NCBI RefSeq assembly: GCF_002951615.1
Contig: NZ_CP019064.1
Location: forward strand, 62,001 to 126,000
Direction: 5' to 3'
DNA from: Rahnella sikkimica
Lineage (GTDB): Bacteria > Pseudomonadota > Gammaproteobacteria > Enterobacterales > Enterobacteriaceae
DNA length: 64,000 bases
The notes beneath the pieces are model-generated. The model searched no databases. It had not been told where the DNA came from and saw only the letters and a list, made by a program, of their open reading frames with translations. Position numbers and translations under genes: made by a program. Shown piece by piece: positions 36,066-45,289 of this stretch (position 1 is its first letter; the number at the start of each line of letters is the position of its first letter).

Positions 36066-36169
36066 CACAGCCAGAAATTCAGCCGGATACCACAAAACGT
36101 CAAGGTCGCGACAAAGCGAATCTAACCGAAGATATGGGCTAAAAGCCCTGAAAGATAAGGAGAGTCATC

Positions 36170-36727
36170 ATGGCAGAACGTGGAATTAACAAAGTCATCA
36201 TCGTGGGCAATCTGGGGCAGGCACCGGAGCTGCGCTACATGCCAAACGGCGGTGCGGTGGCTGGTATGACGCTGGCCACCTCTGAGCAATGGCGTGACAA
36301 GGTCACCGGCGAACAAAAAGAAAAAACCGAATGGCATCGCGTGGTGGTGTTCGGAAAGCTCGCTGAGATTGCCGGTGAATACCTGACCAAGGGCGCAAAA
36401 GTCTACATCGAAGGCCAGCTGCAGACCCGCAAATGGCAGGACGCGCAGGGCATTGACCGCTACACCACCGAAATCGTGGTGAAGGCTAACGGCACCATGC
36501 AGATGCTGGGCAGCGCAGTAGGGCAGGGTAACCGTCCGTCGGGTGACGCAGGGGGTTCACAGGCTCCGGCCAATGCCCCGTCCCATTCCGGCGAAGCCGC
36601 GGCTGACCCGAAACCGGCAAAAGCCGCGCGTGGCAAAAAAGCCACCAAAATGGCACCGGCGCAGCAACCCGCACCGCAGGGGGGAGAATTCCCGCCGGTT
36701 GATTTTGACGATGATATCCCGTTCTAG
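36170..36727 (+). CDS. ssb: Single-stranded DNA-binding protein
   Basis: A 185-residue SSB: OB-fold over about residues 1-110 ([58 protein letters not shown]), a Gly/Ala/Pro-rich linker, and the acidic tip DFDDDIPF that recruits partner proteins. Plasmid SSBs coat the incoming strand in the recipient and help evade SOS induction. It is the first gene behind repeat R1. A GC hairpin (36748-36765) follows the stop. Confidence 0.97.
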   Translation: MAERGINKVIIVGNLGQAPELRYMPNGGAVAGMTLATSEQWRDKVTGEQKEKTEWHRVVVFGKLAEIAGEYLTKGAKVYIEGQLQTRKWQDAQGIDRYTTEIVVKANGTMQMLGSAVGQGNRPSGDAGGSQAPANAPSHSGEAAADPKPAKAARGKKATKMAPAQQPAPQGGEFPPVDFDDDIPF

Positions 36728-36785
36728 CGTGACCTTCGACATTAACCGCCCCGCATTTGCGGGGCATAACAGGGAGTACCGAATC

Positions 36786-37016
36786 ATGGAAAACAACCAT
36801 CACGTTCTGCTGCCGGACGACACATTTACCCGTAAACAGGCCGAAGCTGTCGCCGCCGCTTACGCGAATATCGCCATCGAAGACGATCAGGGCACGCATT
36901 TTAGACTTGTCATACGTGTTGACGGGCAGATGGTGTGGCGGGCGTGGAATTTTGAGCCTGAAGCAGGGGCGGGTCTTAACAGATACATCATCAGATGTGG
37001 TGTGAGAAAGCAGTAA
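36786..37016 (+). CDS. DUF905-type leading-region protein (76 aa)
   Basis: [20 protein letters not shown], then [29 protein letters not shown] and GAGLNRYI, agrees with the small DUF905 family found in the ssb-psiB interval of F-like plasmids. The start at 36786 is preceded by GGGAG. Function unknown; likely expressed early after entry with ssb. Confidence 0.82.
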   Translation: MENNHHVLLPDDTFTRKQAEAVAAAYANIAIEDDQGTHFRLVIRVDGQMVWRAWNFEPEAGAGLNRYIIRCGVRKQ

Positions 37017-37084
37017 AAGGTTGTGAGGTGCCGGACGTATGAGGCGTCCGGCAGACATAAATCAAAACTTACGAGGAATCAATT

Positions 37085-39181
37085 ATGTCAGTTACCGAGT
37101 CTAAAGCAGTATCTAAAGCGAGTAAATCCACCCGCAGTCCTAAAAAAGCCGCCGTTACCGAGGCCGTAGAGCAGGCGCTGGCGAACGCACCGGTGGAAAT
37201 GGTGCCGGTCAGTCAGCTGGTTCACATCGCGCAGAACGTGCGCAAACACAAGCCAGATCCGGAGAAGTTGCAGGAACTGGCGGCAAGCATCCTGTCCGTG
37301 GGTGTCCTGCAAAATCTGGTGGTGTGCCCGATGCCTGACGGCATGCTGGGTGTGGCTGCCGGTGGGCGCCGCCTGAGTGCATTGCATCTGCTGCTTGAGG
37401 CCGGATCGCTTACCGCTGTCTATCCGGTGCCGGTGAAAATCGTTGAGCCTGGCATGGCAATGTATGTGTCCGAAACCGAGAACAGCAAGCGTGAAAATAT
37501 GCACCCCGCTGACCAGATTGCGGCCTTCGCCAAAATGAGCGAAACCGGCGACACGGCGGCGCAGATCGGCAGCGTGCTGGGGTACACCACAAAGCATGTA
37601 CACAAATGCCTGCGTCTGGCAGGAATGGCTCCGGCATTGCTTGCTGAACTGGCTGAAGACAGTATCAACCTCGATCAGCTGCAGGCGCTGTCTGCCACCG
37701 AAGACCACGAACGCCAGCTGGACGTCTGGAAAAATGCTTACGGCATTTACCGCACGCCGAGAGAGCTGCGCGACGCTGCGGTAATGAAAGAAGTGGCTGC
37801 TGAAGGGAACAGTTGTCTGATGTTCGTCGGCCGTGACGCTTACGAACAGGCGGGCGGCGGGTTTACCGTCGACCTCTTTACTGACGAAGGCTTTATACGC
37901 GATACCGTTTTATTAGCCACGCTGACCCGCGAAAAACTGACCGGCATTGCGGAGTCTGTTGCGCAGGCTGAGGGCTGGTCGTGGGCTTTGGGACGCCCCG
38001 ATGGCATCAGCACTTACGGGGAAGATGCGGAAAACTACCTGCTGCTCAAACAGCCTGAACCGGTGATGACCGGCGAAGAGCAAGCCCGCGTTGATGCGCT
38101 TGATAAGCAGCTGGGTGAGCTATCAGAACGCAGCGAGCAGGATCAGGCCGACTTTGAGACGATGGATTATGCCGAAGCAAAATGTCAGGCCAAAATTAAA
38201 GAAATTGAGGGGGATGCGGCGATCCGTGCGTGGTCTGATGATGTTCGCGCAAAAGCCGGTGTGGTGGTATCGCTGTCGCGCGGTGAACTGTCCGTTCGCC
38301 GTGGCGTCATGAAGCGCTGCGACCTGCCGGAGATTGTTGGTGATACTGATAAAACCGGTGTTAATCAGCATCTGAGCAGCATCCGCACGGAAGATATTGA
38401 CGCCGCGCCGGAGAAAAAATCCCTGTCAGCCGTGTTGGTGAAAAGCCTCTCCAGTGAACGCACATTAGCAGTCCAGGCCGCGCTGGCAGAACAACCGCAG
38501 ATGGCTTTGGTTATTTTTGTCCACGACTGCCTGAAATCCACCTTCGACCACCGGTCTTATACCCTGTCGACGCTCAAGGTGACCCTGCATGCCAAAACCG
38601 GCCTGATGCTCGACAATGCGCCGACGTCTGCCGACGGTCTGGCCATGCAGCATCTTACCGCGATGCACGAGGCGTGGCAGAAACTGCTGCCGGAAGACTG
38701 GCATAAAAGCTGGGACTGGCTGCTGACGTGGGATACGCCGCAGCTGATCGCCATCATGGGCTATTGCCTTGCAAAAACGCTCGACGGCGCATCAGAACGT
38801 CTGAGCGACAAAGGCGGCAAAGCGGGCAAAGACCTTGAACCGGTCGAAGCGCTGCTGAACTTCACGCTGCGCGACTGGTGGCAGCCGACCAAAGCCAATT
38901 TCTTTGGGCGCATCAGTAAAGAGCTGATTTCTGACAGTCTGTCACAGGCCGCTCTGGGCGGGGCGTCGCGCGATGTCCTCAAGATGAAAAAGGGCGATGC
39001 CGCCGAACGGGCTGAAGAGGACATCTCAAAGACCCGCTGGGTGCCTGACTGTCTGCTGCCGGTGACGGATACGCCAGTATTGCCGGAAAGTGACGCGGTC
39101 ACGGCTGCTGACAGCGATGAGTCTACAGCCGCCACGCAGGATGCCGAAACACCTTCTGAATCCACCCATATTGCCGCCTGA
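37085..39181 (+). CDS. Large ParB/Spo0J-like leading-region protein (698 aa)
   Basis: The N-terminal part (residues 35-220) is a ParB/RepB nucleotide-binding fold: VPVSQLVHIAQNVRKHKPDPEKLQELAASI, GGRRLSALHLL, ENSKRENMHPADQ (ENxxREDL-like) and a helix-turn-helix TAAQIGSVLGYTTKHVHKCL. A long C-terminal region (~260-698) is unlike partition ParB proteins. Such proteins occur between ssb and psiB on F-like plasmids. They are not the plasmid's segregation ParB (that is at 33.9 kb) and their role in establishment is unclear. Confidence 0.92.
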   Translation: MSVTESKAVSKASKSTRSPKKAAVTEAVEQALANAPVEMVPVSQLVHIAQNVRKHKPDPEKLQELAASILSVGVLQNLVVCPMPDGMLGVAAGGRRLSALHLLLEAGSLTAVYPVPVKIVEPGMAMYVSETENSKRENMHPADQIAAFAKMSETGDTAAQIGSVLGYTTKHVHKCLRLAGMAPALLAELAEDSINLDQLQALSATEDHERQLDVWKNAYGIYRTPRELRDAAVMKEVAAEGNSCLMFVGRDAYEQAGGGFTVDLFTDEGFIRDTVLLATLTREKLTGIAESVAQAEGWSWALGRPDGISTYGEDAENYLLLKQPEPVMTGEEQARVDALDKQLGELSERSEQDQADFETMDYAEAKCQAKIKEIEGDAAIRAWSDDVRAKAGVVVSLSRGELSVRRGVMKRCDLPEIVGDTDKTGVNQHLSSIRTEDIDAAPEKKSLSAVLVKSLSSERTLAVQAALAEQPQMALVIFVHDCLKSTFDHRSYTLSTLKVTLHAKTGLMLDNAPTSADGLAMQHLTAMHEAWQKLLPEDWHKSWDWLLTWDTPQLIAIMGYCLAKTLDGASERLSDKGGKAGKDLEPVEALLNFTLRDWWQPTKANFFGRISKELISDSLSQAALGGASRDVLKMKKGDAAERAEEDISKTRWVPDCLLPVTDTPVLPESDAVTAADSDESTAATQDAETPSESTHIAA

Positions 39182-39218
39182 CAGGGAGCGCCGCTCCGCA
39201 AGGGGCGGCAGTGATGCC

Positions 39219-39665
39219 ATGATCCAATTTGAAAAATTTACGTTTGCCGAGTTACACGCGATGTCAGGCAGTGAACTGGAACAGTACGCCGAGCGCGGGG
39301 AGGCTTTCCGCTGTGACCTGAGCCGGGGCGTCATCCATTACCTGAGTTACCCGGACAAATGGTTGTGCGACATGGAGCACGGCTGTGAGTTCGGCGCTGG
39401 TGCGCCGGTAAACATCAGGCTGACCCTGAAAGCCCGGATGAGCGTGACCCTGTGTTTCACCAGCAGCAGCGACGATGTGCCCTACTGGCAGATGTATTTA
39501 CCCTTTGACGGCGGTGCGTCCGTGGCGTGGCTTTACTGCTCGGAGACGTTCGATCCTGAACACATTTTTTATACGCTGCAAAGGATTGAGGGACTGGTGT
39601 CCGCAGGGTACACCACGCCTGAACGGCTGGCTGTTGCACTGCATAAATCAGGCGGTGCAGTATGA
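39219..39665 (+). CDS. psiB: PsiB, plasmid SOS inhibition
   Basis: A 148-residue protein from ATG 39219 (MIQFEKFTFAELHAM). E. coli PsiB binds RecA and prevents SOS induction by the incoming single strand. The similarity lies in the alpha/beta core and the ending PERLAVALHKSGGAV. The identification rests as much on position, between the ParB-like gene and psiA with which it shares an ATGA overlap, as on residues. Probably expressed early after transfer. Confidence 0.82.
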   Translation: MIQFEKFTFAELHAMSGSELEQYAERGEAFRCDLSRGVIHYLSYPDKWLCDMEHGCEFGAGAPVNIRLTLKARMSVTLCFTSSSDDVPYWQMYLPFDGGASVAWLYCSETFDPEHIFYTLQRIEGLVSAGYTTPERLAVALHKSGGAV

Positions 39666-40381
39666 TCCCCCGTCACCTTTCCTTAGTGCCCGTGAACCCG
39701 TTTCAGGCTGCTGCGCTGCAGGCCATCATCGATGTGGAAGACGGTCGGCGTCGGCGGGGACAGTATCCTTATGCCGTGGCGTTGCTCCGGCAGCTGCGCG
39801 GTGGGGAGGCGGGACGCATCAGTGCAGCAGACGTGCGCCGTGCGGCTTCAAACTATGATCCGAAAGACCGTGCCGGTGAACCGAAAGAACGCTATCTGGC
39901 GGCGCTCGATAAACTGGTGGAAAGCCGTGGCAGCGTGTGCCCGCTGCCGCTGTCGGGCTGCGCGGTCGGACAATATTTCCCGCAAACCGGCTATCGCCTG
40001 AGTGAACGTCAGAACCGCCGCTGGGATGTCAGCTATAACCGTAGGGAAAAGCTGCAGGAAAAAGCGAGGCAGCAAAAGCGCAGGCGCTATCAGACTGCCG
40101 TGGCACAGGCAGAAATTGAACTCGCATTCGTCACGCCGACCGCACTGAGCGCATGGTACAAGCGGCAGGAAAAACGGGGCATCTACGATGACGACCTGAC
40201 GGAGATGCTTCAGGGCTGGGGACGGCGGTTTACCGGCCTGCAGGGCGAGACATTTAACTCCGGTCAGCCGCTGTGGGCGATCTTCGATAAGCTGGGCGGT
40301 GAACTGACAGAACGTCCGGTAGCTCAGCAATGGCTCGATGGTCAGATGTTGCCGAACAAACTGCGCGACGTCCGGAGGTGA
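39662..40381 (+). CDS. psiA: PsiA, partner of psiB
   Basis: A 239-residue basic protein (MIPRHLSLVPVNPFQAAALQ) that matches PsiA, which is always next to psiB and of unknown biochemical role. Its ATG overlaps the psiB stop as ATGA, so the two are coupled. The C-terminal part GWGRRFTGLQGETFNSGQPLW is characteristic. Confidence 0.9.
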   Translation: MIPRHLSLVPVNPFQAAALQAIIDVEDGRRRRGQYPYAVALLRQLRGGEAGRISAADVRRAASNYDPKDRAGEPKERYLAALDKLVESRGSVCPLPLSGCAVGQYFPQTGYRLSERQNRRWDVSYNRREKLQEKARQQKRRRYQTAVAQAEIELAFVTPTALSAWYKRQEKRGIYDDDLTEMLQGWGRRFTGLQGETFNSGQPLWAIFDKLGGELTERPVAQQWLDGQMLPNKLRDVRR

Positions 40382-40384
40382 AAT

Positions 40385-40699
40385 ATGTGGCGTTATTCCC
40401 TGCGCTGGCGTTATCCGCATATTCCCTGTTCAGGCGAGCCGGTTCTGGTGTCGGAAGACGTCTGCGAGGGCGCGCCGGTGCCGGACAGCATACTGTCCCG
40501 CTTTATTGCCGGTGGTGATTACGCCGTCTGTTTGGATTTTCTGGCAGAACAGCCGGTCAGGCGATGGCCACCGGAACGAAAGGCGCAGGCGCGGTTGCGA
40601 AACCTGCGGCGGCGGATCCTGAAAAGTGCCCCGCTGTTTGCAGACGAGCTGATCGCCCGCGAGCTGGCATTGCGACCGGAGTATTTCAAAGGCCGTTAA
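40385..40699 (+). CDS. Conserved leading-region protein of unknown function (104 aa)
   Basis: GGAGGTG stands just before ATG 40385 (MWRYSLRWRYPHIP). The protein has LVSEDVCEGAPVPDSILSRF and a basic C-terminal helix RKAQARLRNLRRRIL. It follows psiA by 3 bp, so it is in the same operon. It was not assigned to a named family. Its small size and basic nature would suit a nucleic-acid-binding or inhibitor protein, but nothing shows that directly. Confidence 0.72.
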   Translation: MWRYSLRWRYPHIPCSGEPVLVSEDVCEGAPVPDSILSRFIAGGDYAVCLDFLAEQPVRRWPPERKAQARLRNLRRRILKSAPLFADELIARELALRPEYFKGR

Positions 40700-41118
40700 C
40701 CTCATCTATTGCCGTGGCGTCCTGCTGCGGCATTCTCTCATCTGACGCCCTTTATCGCAGCTTGCAGCTGCCATTGCCGCGCCGCTGGCACCGTTCCCGC
40801 CAGGGCGGAAACGCTGATGATGTCGCGTTGCTCCACAACGTGGTGTTAACAGCACCTTCTTCTTTTTCCTTTCTTTCTATTGCCCTGATTAATTCCCCAA
40901 AGTTAGCGCCAACCCCGTGCCCGCACTGTAGACGTGCCGCCTCCCTTCAAAGGGTTCGTAAACCTGCCTTGTCACCCGGTCACCGGTATTCACGGCGCAT
41001 TCAGCCCGTTCATACCGGCGCTGCGGCTTCCGCGTCAGCCCTTTTTTGTTCGGCCTATGGCACGTCTGTCGTGGGGGCACGGCGCCGGCCGGTTCCGGCT
41101 CTCTATGTGAGTAACGCT
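40700..41118. other. 419-bp structured intergenic region
   Basis: Between the psiA operon and the methylase. It contains short inverted repeats (CCCGCC/GGCGG near 40800, GTTG-CTCC-ACAAC near 40828) and open but unsupported frames. It may be another single-strand initiation structure; there is no sequence likeness to R1-R3. Confidence 0.4.
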
Positions 41119-41802
41119 ATGTCCCGATACATGCAGGGTGACTGTCAGCAGGTCATGTCTCAATTTCCGTCTCGTTCCGTTGATTTCATCCTCACCGACC
41201 CTCCGTATCTTGTCGGTTTTACCGACCGTTCCGGGCGCTCCATTGCCAATGATAAGCAGGGTGACTGGTTACTTCCGGTCAGGCGCGAGATGTTCCGGGT
41301 GCTTAAAAATGACAGTCTTGCGGTCAGTTTTTACGGCTGGAACCGGGTTGGTCAGTTTATGGCCGCGTGGAAAGCCGCTGGTTTTCGCGTGGTAGGCCAC
41401 ATTGTTTTCACCAAAGCCTATTCGTCAAAATCGGCATTTGTGAGCTACCGGCATGAAAGCGCCTACGTGCTTGCCAAAGGCCGTCCGCCGCTGCCTGAAA
41501 ACCCGTTACCGGACGTGATGCCGTGGGCGTATTCCGGCAACCGCTACCACCCGACTGAAAAGCCGGTTTCCGCGCTGCGGCCGCTGATTGAGTCCTTTAC
41601 GCAGCCCGGCGACATTGTGCTCGACCCGTTCGGTGGCAGCGGTTCTACCTGCGTTGCAGCAGCGCAGTGCGGGCGCCGCTGGATTGGTATCGAACTCTTA
41701 GAGCAGTATCACGCGGCGGGGCTGCGTGGTCTGGCTGAGTTTCAGCGTCCGCATTACGCAGTGCCGGCTTCAGTCTCACAGCAATACGGGAGCATGGTAT
41801 GA
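41119..41802 (+). CDS. DNA methyltransferase (N6-adenine/N4-cytosine, YhdJ-like)
   Basis: A 227-residue enzyme from ATG 41119 (MSRYMQGDCQQVMSQF). Motif IV is TDPPYLVGF (near residue 31), so the target is an amino group. The AdoMet pocket DPFGGSGSTCVAAAQ comes near the C-terminus (about 174-188), the beta-class motif order. Such orphan methylases are frequent in leading regions of F-like plasmids and can shield incoming DNA from restriction enzymes. The recognition site is unknown. Confidence 0.92.
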   Translation: MSRYMQGDCQQVMSQFPSRSVDFILTDPPYLVGFTDRSGRSIANDKQGDWLLPVRREMFRVLKNDSLAVSFYGWNRVGQFMAAWKAAGFRVVGHIVFTKAYSSKSAFVSYRHESAYVLAKGRPPLPENPLPDVMPWAYSGNRYHPTEKPVSALRPLIESFTQPGDIVLDPFGGSGSTCVAAAQCGRRWIGIELLEQYHAAGLRGLAEFQRPHYAVPASVSQQYGSMV

Positions 41803-42023
41803 GCAACTATCAGAATAATATCGACCTGCGGGTGGACGTAGCGGCGCTGGCCAATGCGACCTATGAGCTGCGCGAACAGTTCCGGGCGTTTGAGAAAAAA
41901 TACTTCTGGGGCAGCGAGGAGCTAACGCAACGTCTGGCCGGGCAGGTGATTAACCAGCTCAATACGCAGATGCTGGAAATCTACAAGCAGGTTAACGAAC
42001 TCGACCACGCCTTTAAAGACTGA
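41799..42023 (+). CDS. Small leading-region protein (74 aa), unknown
   Basis: MSNYQNNIDLRVDVAALANA with a helical remainder (YELREQFRAFEKKYFWGSEE) and an acidic end. The ATG overlaps the methylase stop as ATGA, so it is coupled to it and may assist it. A GC hairpin (about 42038-42055) follows. Not recognised. Confidence 0.72.
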   Translation: MSNYQNNIDLRVDVAALANATYELREQFRAFEKKYFWGSEELTQRLAGQVINQLNTQMLEIYKQVNELDHAFKD

Positions 42024-42229
42024 CCGTTGTAAGCATGGCCCCGCGCGGCGGGGCTATATCATGAATCCGATGTTTGCCAGGGCGAACGTCAACGGCCATT
42101 GAACAGGCGCTGCCGTGGCTACGCCACTGCGGCTGCCCGTTCATTTCGATGGGTTAATGCATATTCCGGGAGACATAGGCTGATGCTGGTTTCTGTTCGT
42201 ATGCCGGATATGCGTTGGTTGTGTTTTCA

Positions 42230-42283
42230 TGTGCCTGCTGTGCCTGCTGTGCCTGCTGTGCCTGCTGTGCCTGCTGTGCCTGC
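42230..42283 (+). repeat. Tandem 9-bp repeat, six copies
   Basis: TGTGCCTGC six times exactly. In one frame this would encode Val-Pro-Ala repeats, but no gene is convincing there. It lies just left of repeat R2. Confidence 0.9.
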
Positions 42284-42349
42284 TGTGGTACTGGCTTCTC
42301 TTTTATTTCTTTCTGCTGTGCTGATTATCCGGCAAAAAACGTTGGGGAC

Positions 42350-42735
42350 GGGCGCCTCCCTGCGGGAACGGGCTGTCGTGAACAGAGCCAGCAGGCTGTC
42401 TCTGCCCTGGCGGGCTTCCATCCCTGACGCAACCCCCGCTTGCAGCGGCCAATGGCCGCGCCGCCTGAACTGCCGGTGATGAAGCCACCGGCGCTAAGGA
42501 CGCCACGCCTTGCGTCGTGTCGGGTGCGTTCATTCTCGCCGGGCCGTCTGTGTGCCATCACTCAGCCAGCCCTTCCGCGCGGGCTTAAACGTAGCACCGC
42601 CTGGTCATTCCCCAAGGGGTGAAATGCACTCCGCCAAAACTTTTCCTCGTACCTCGTAAAACTTTCTTCTTCGCCCCTTGTTGCCTGCCTGCGTTGGTAC
42701 TCCGTTGCCCTTGCCGCGAAAGAACTCACTGAGAG
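42350..42735 (+). promoter_or_regulatory. Leading-region repeat R2, likely single-strand promoter
   Basis: Its core (42371-42472) is nearly the same as R1 and R3: GGGCTGTCGTGAACAGAGC, GCTGTCTCTGCCCT, GCTTCCATCCCTGACGC and the GCGGCCAATGGCCGC hairpin. CCAAAACTTTTCCTCGT near 42633 is shared with R1. It stands directly before the 42766 gene cluster. Confidence 0.65.
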
Positions 42736-42765
42736 ATGAATTAACCACCGAAGGGAACAACCAGA

Positions 42766-43068
42766 ATGAACACACAGAACGTCAAGACCGCCGCTCCTGA
42801 ATCTACTGAAAGATGGGGTAAGAAATACGAGATCCTTTTAGCCGAGGGTGTGAAGGGTGGCAAACCCGAAGAGTACGGCGTTTACGGTTTTGAGACGCTA
42901 AAGGCGTTGCAGACGTTTCGTAAAAAGTATCCCGAGCAAATGAAAATGGCATACAGCTACACGCTCAGTTCAGGCACGACCAAGGCCGGAAGCCATATTT
43001 CTGTGTGCGACGCGGACCATTTCAAGGCGTTTAACAAGTTGGTTAAGGCGTCAGGCATTGAAATTTGA
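42766..43068 (+). CDS. Unknown leading-region protein (100 aa), first gene behind R2
   Basis: Begins MNTQNVKTAAPESTERWGKK and contains YGVYGFETLKALQTFRKKYP. Mixed charge, no membrane segment. Its first codons are related to those of the gene behind R3 (MHTHNVNIKTAARKTPERY), so the repeat probably includes the translation start. GAAGGGA precedes the ATG. A GC hairpin follows the stop. Early expression and an anti-defence or establishment role are possible, but only from position. Confidence 0.7.
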   Translation: MNTQNVKTAAPESTERWGKKYEILLAEGVKGGKPEEYGVYGFETLKALQTFRKKYPEQMKMAYSYTLSSGTTKAGSHISVCDADHFKAFNKLVKASGIEI

Positions 43069-43119
43069 TCAACAACCGAGGGCGGGATCGCCCCGCCGTC
43101 AACAATGAGGATAAGCACC

Positions 43120-43479
43120 ATGTATCAACCTGAAATCACTACCGGCTACAGCAGCACTGACCGTTTCCAGTGGGACGCGAGCGCGGAAGCGGCCTACTGG
43201 CAGCAGTGCGAAAAAATTGCTTATACGGACGTGTCAGAAATCACGCTGGGGGCATTTATGGATGCGATCGCGCTGATGTACCCGAAGGACTGGCAGGGCG
43301 ACGCGCATTGCGAATCGTTCAAGCTGGCTGAGATGGTAAGCGGCGACGTGACGGATATTTACGCCAAAATCGAGGATCGTTATTTCACGTTCCGCGACAA
43401 GGCAACCATGACCCACACGGCGATTATCGCGCGTATCAATAAGGAGGTGTTAAGCAGGGAAGAGACAGCCCAGAAATGA
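43120..43479 (+). CDS. Unknown leading-region protein (119 aa)
   Basis: The start is taken at ATG 43120 (MYQPEITTGYSSTDRFQWDA), 7 bases after GAGGAT; an ATG at 43105 is also in frame. Acidic protein with no recognised domain. A hairpin (AGCAGAC/GTCTGCT, 43484-43501) lies right after the stop. Part of the cluster behind R2. Confidence 0.68.
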   Translation: MYQPEITTGYSSTDRFQWDASAEAAYWQQCEKIAYTDVSEITLGAFMDAIALMYPKDWQGDAHCESFKLAEMVSGDVTDIYAKIEDRYFTFRDKATMTHTAIIARINKEVLSREETAQK

Positions 43480-43566
43480 AAAAAGCAGACTTTCGTCTGC
43501 TCCATCACTGCCGGTTTTCCCGTGAGAAGTGAAACCGGCTATCAATTAACTACATGGAGAGAAACC

Positions 43567-43812
43567 ATGAAAACTGATGCACAAATCATTACATCGTCCG
43601 GGCCGTTTGTAAAGTCTGAGACGGCAAAAAAGCACCTGCGCATTGTGCGGGAACCGGTCAACAGTCAGGACATCACCGTACCGCTCAAAGCGTTGGGGCG
43701 TCACATCGTGAAATGTCAGCGTAAACGCCAGTCCGTGAGAGTGCCCGCCATGCGAGGCAGTGAACTCGGGCAGGTGCTGCGCACGCTGGAACTGAAACGG
43801 GCTTATGCCTGA
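43567..43812 (+). CDS. Unknown basic leading-region protein (81 aa)
   Basis: Start ATG 43567 (MKTDAQIITSSGPFVKSETA) with GGAGAG before it. It is rich in Lys and Arg (KCQRKRQSVRVPAMRG), suggesting nucleic-acid contact. Followed by a long GC hairpin (CCGCCC/GGGCGG) at about 43819-43840. No family recognised. Confidence 0.65.
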   Translation: MKTDAQIITSSGPFVKSETAKKHLRIVREPVNSQDITVPLKALGRHIVKCQRKRQSVRVPAMRGSELGQVLRTLELKRAYA

Positions 43813-43864
43813 TCCCCTTGCCGCCCTGCGGGGCGGCAATTCCATGACTTTTCAGAGGTGAACA

Positions 43865-44239
43865 ATGCGGAACAAACTGATTTTTAAAGCGGAGACGCTG
43901 ACGCCGGTTATTCAGGACGTGAAGAAAAACGTGTGTGAGCTGTGGTTTCTGGCCGATGACGGAATTTATCTGACGGCGTCAACCGCAACCTTTATCCGGA
44001 AAAAGCGAAATATCTGTTATGCCGAGGGGTTTGATCCGGATTTATGGGACGACGCAGGGGCGCATTTTGACGCAATTGATCTCGTACTGGGCAACGGTGA
44101 TATGTGGGAAAGCGTGAAATTGCAGCCTGAAATGCTGGATGCCCTGATGACCGGCAGGGCGGATCTGACGATTGAGGTAACGGACAGTGGATTTATTTTT
44201 ACAGCCCGCCAGCGGGATGCGGAGGAAAAATCATGCTAA
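43865..44239 (+). CDS. DUF3085-like protein (124 aa)
   Basis: MRNKLIFKAETLTPVIQDVK with LWFLADDGIYLTAST, ICYAEGFDPD and DAIDLVLGNGDMWESV resembles DUF3085, a family of plasmid and phage proteins with no known function. It overlaps the next gene by seven bases (ATGCTAA), so both are translated together. Confidence 0.68.
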   Translation: MRNKLIFKAETLTPVIQDVKKNVCELWFLADDGIYLTASTATFIRKKRNICYAEGFDPDLWDDAGAHFDAIDLVLGNGDMWESVKLQPEMLDALMTGRADLTIEVTDSGFIFTARQRDAEEKSC

Positions 44240-45093
44240 ACGAACAGAGTAGCGTTTTAGCCGATTTGGAAATCAACGGACAGCGGGCGGGAGAGATGAT
44301 CCCTTCGGTAGCGATTGACCGGATTATAGCCCTGCGGGAAAACGGCCTGAAACAGTATGCTGAAGCGCTGAACATGCTTAACTCTGCCCGTAAGTTGCTG
44401 TTAGCGGCCACCGGCGGGGAGTACCTCTACGGTTTTGAACTTTGCGTGAAGGATGCACTGAGCTGGACAGACAAACCTGAACGGGCAGAGAAGGCCATCA
44501 AAAAGGCGGTTGACGGCAAAATCTGGGAGCGGCTGATGAATGAAACCGGCATGTGTACACTGATGAGCACGCGACAGCGCGATGAATGGTACAGGGAGTT
44601 ATCGGGTGAAAATATGCCGGAAATTACGCTTGATACGGTATTGGCCACGTTTAACCACCTTCACACAAGTAAAAATGACACCTTTGAGCTGGGGGTGATC
44701 GACCTGTTTAAATCGCTGTCATGGGATTACAAGACTAACAACCCGTGCAGGTTCGGCAAAAAAATCATTGTTTCCCGTCTTATGGATTCCTACAGCAGCG
44801 GCCGCATTCATTTCAGCACATTGGGCAGGTCAAAGCTGGACGACCTGACCAAAGTTTTTTACCTGCTGGAAGGGCGCAATGTTCCAGATTACAGAGTATC
44901 GGAGGGGGCGAAATTTGCGGAATATTTCGCACGTGAACGGTTTTCCGGTGGTATTTATGAGGCCGAATATTTCTCGATGCGCTATTACCTGAAAGGAACG
45001 GCGCATATCACCTTTAAACGGCCCGAACTGGTAGACCGTATAAACGATATTGTTGCGCGTCATTATCCGTCAATGTTGCCTGCAAGAGTGTAG
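44233..45093 (+). CDS. DUF4942-domain protein (286 aa)
   Basis: Key stretches are DTVLATFNHLHTSKNDTFELG, DLFKSLSWDYKTNNPCRFGK, KLDDLTKVFYLLEG and the end HITFKRPELVDRINDIVARHYP. These are the signature of DUF4942, frequent on conjugative plasmids near methylases and anti-restriction genes and sometimes fused to methyltransferases. Biochemical role unknown. It is coupled to the DUF3085 gene and ends the cluster behind R2. Confidence 0.85.
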   Translation: MLNEQSSVLADLEINGQRAGEMIPSVAIDRIIALRENGLKQYAEALNMLNSARKLLLAATGGEYLYGFELCVKDALSWTDKPERAEKAIKKAVDGKIWERLMNETGMCTLMSTRQRDEWYRELSGENMPEITLDTVLATFNHLHTSKNDTFELGVIDLFKSLSWDYKTNNPCRFGKKIIVSRLMDSYSSGRIHFSTLGRSKLDDLTKVFYLLEGRNVPDYRVSEGAKFAEYFARERFSGGIYEAEYFSMRYYLKGTAHITFKRPELVDRINDIVARHYPSMLPARV

Positions 45094-45289
45094 GCCGGTG
45101 CGCTGGCGGGGAATTCTCCGCCAGATTTTGGCCGCGCGAAAAAGCCCTGGCAGGTCACTGCTGCGGCTGCGCCGCCGCGGTTCTCCCGCATTCTGCAATA
45201 CAGTCTGACCTGGTTAACTTCTTCCGACTACCTCGTCTTCATCCTCTTCCTGGTGTGACTCTTCTGTTTCTTCCTGCTGTGCGGAGTGT

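Noticed and set aside
35687..36142. Long frames on both strands over R1
   Set aside because: GC-rich non-coding repeat gives accidental open frames; R2 and R3 do not keep them.
42099..42479. 126-codon frame with Val-Pro-Ala repeats
   Set aside because: Produced by the 9-bp tandem repeat and the R2 core; it overlaps non-coding repeat copies present elsewhere without this frame.
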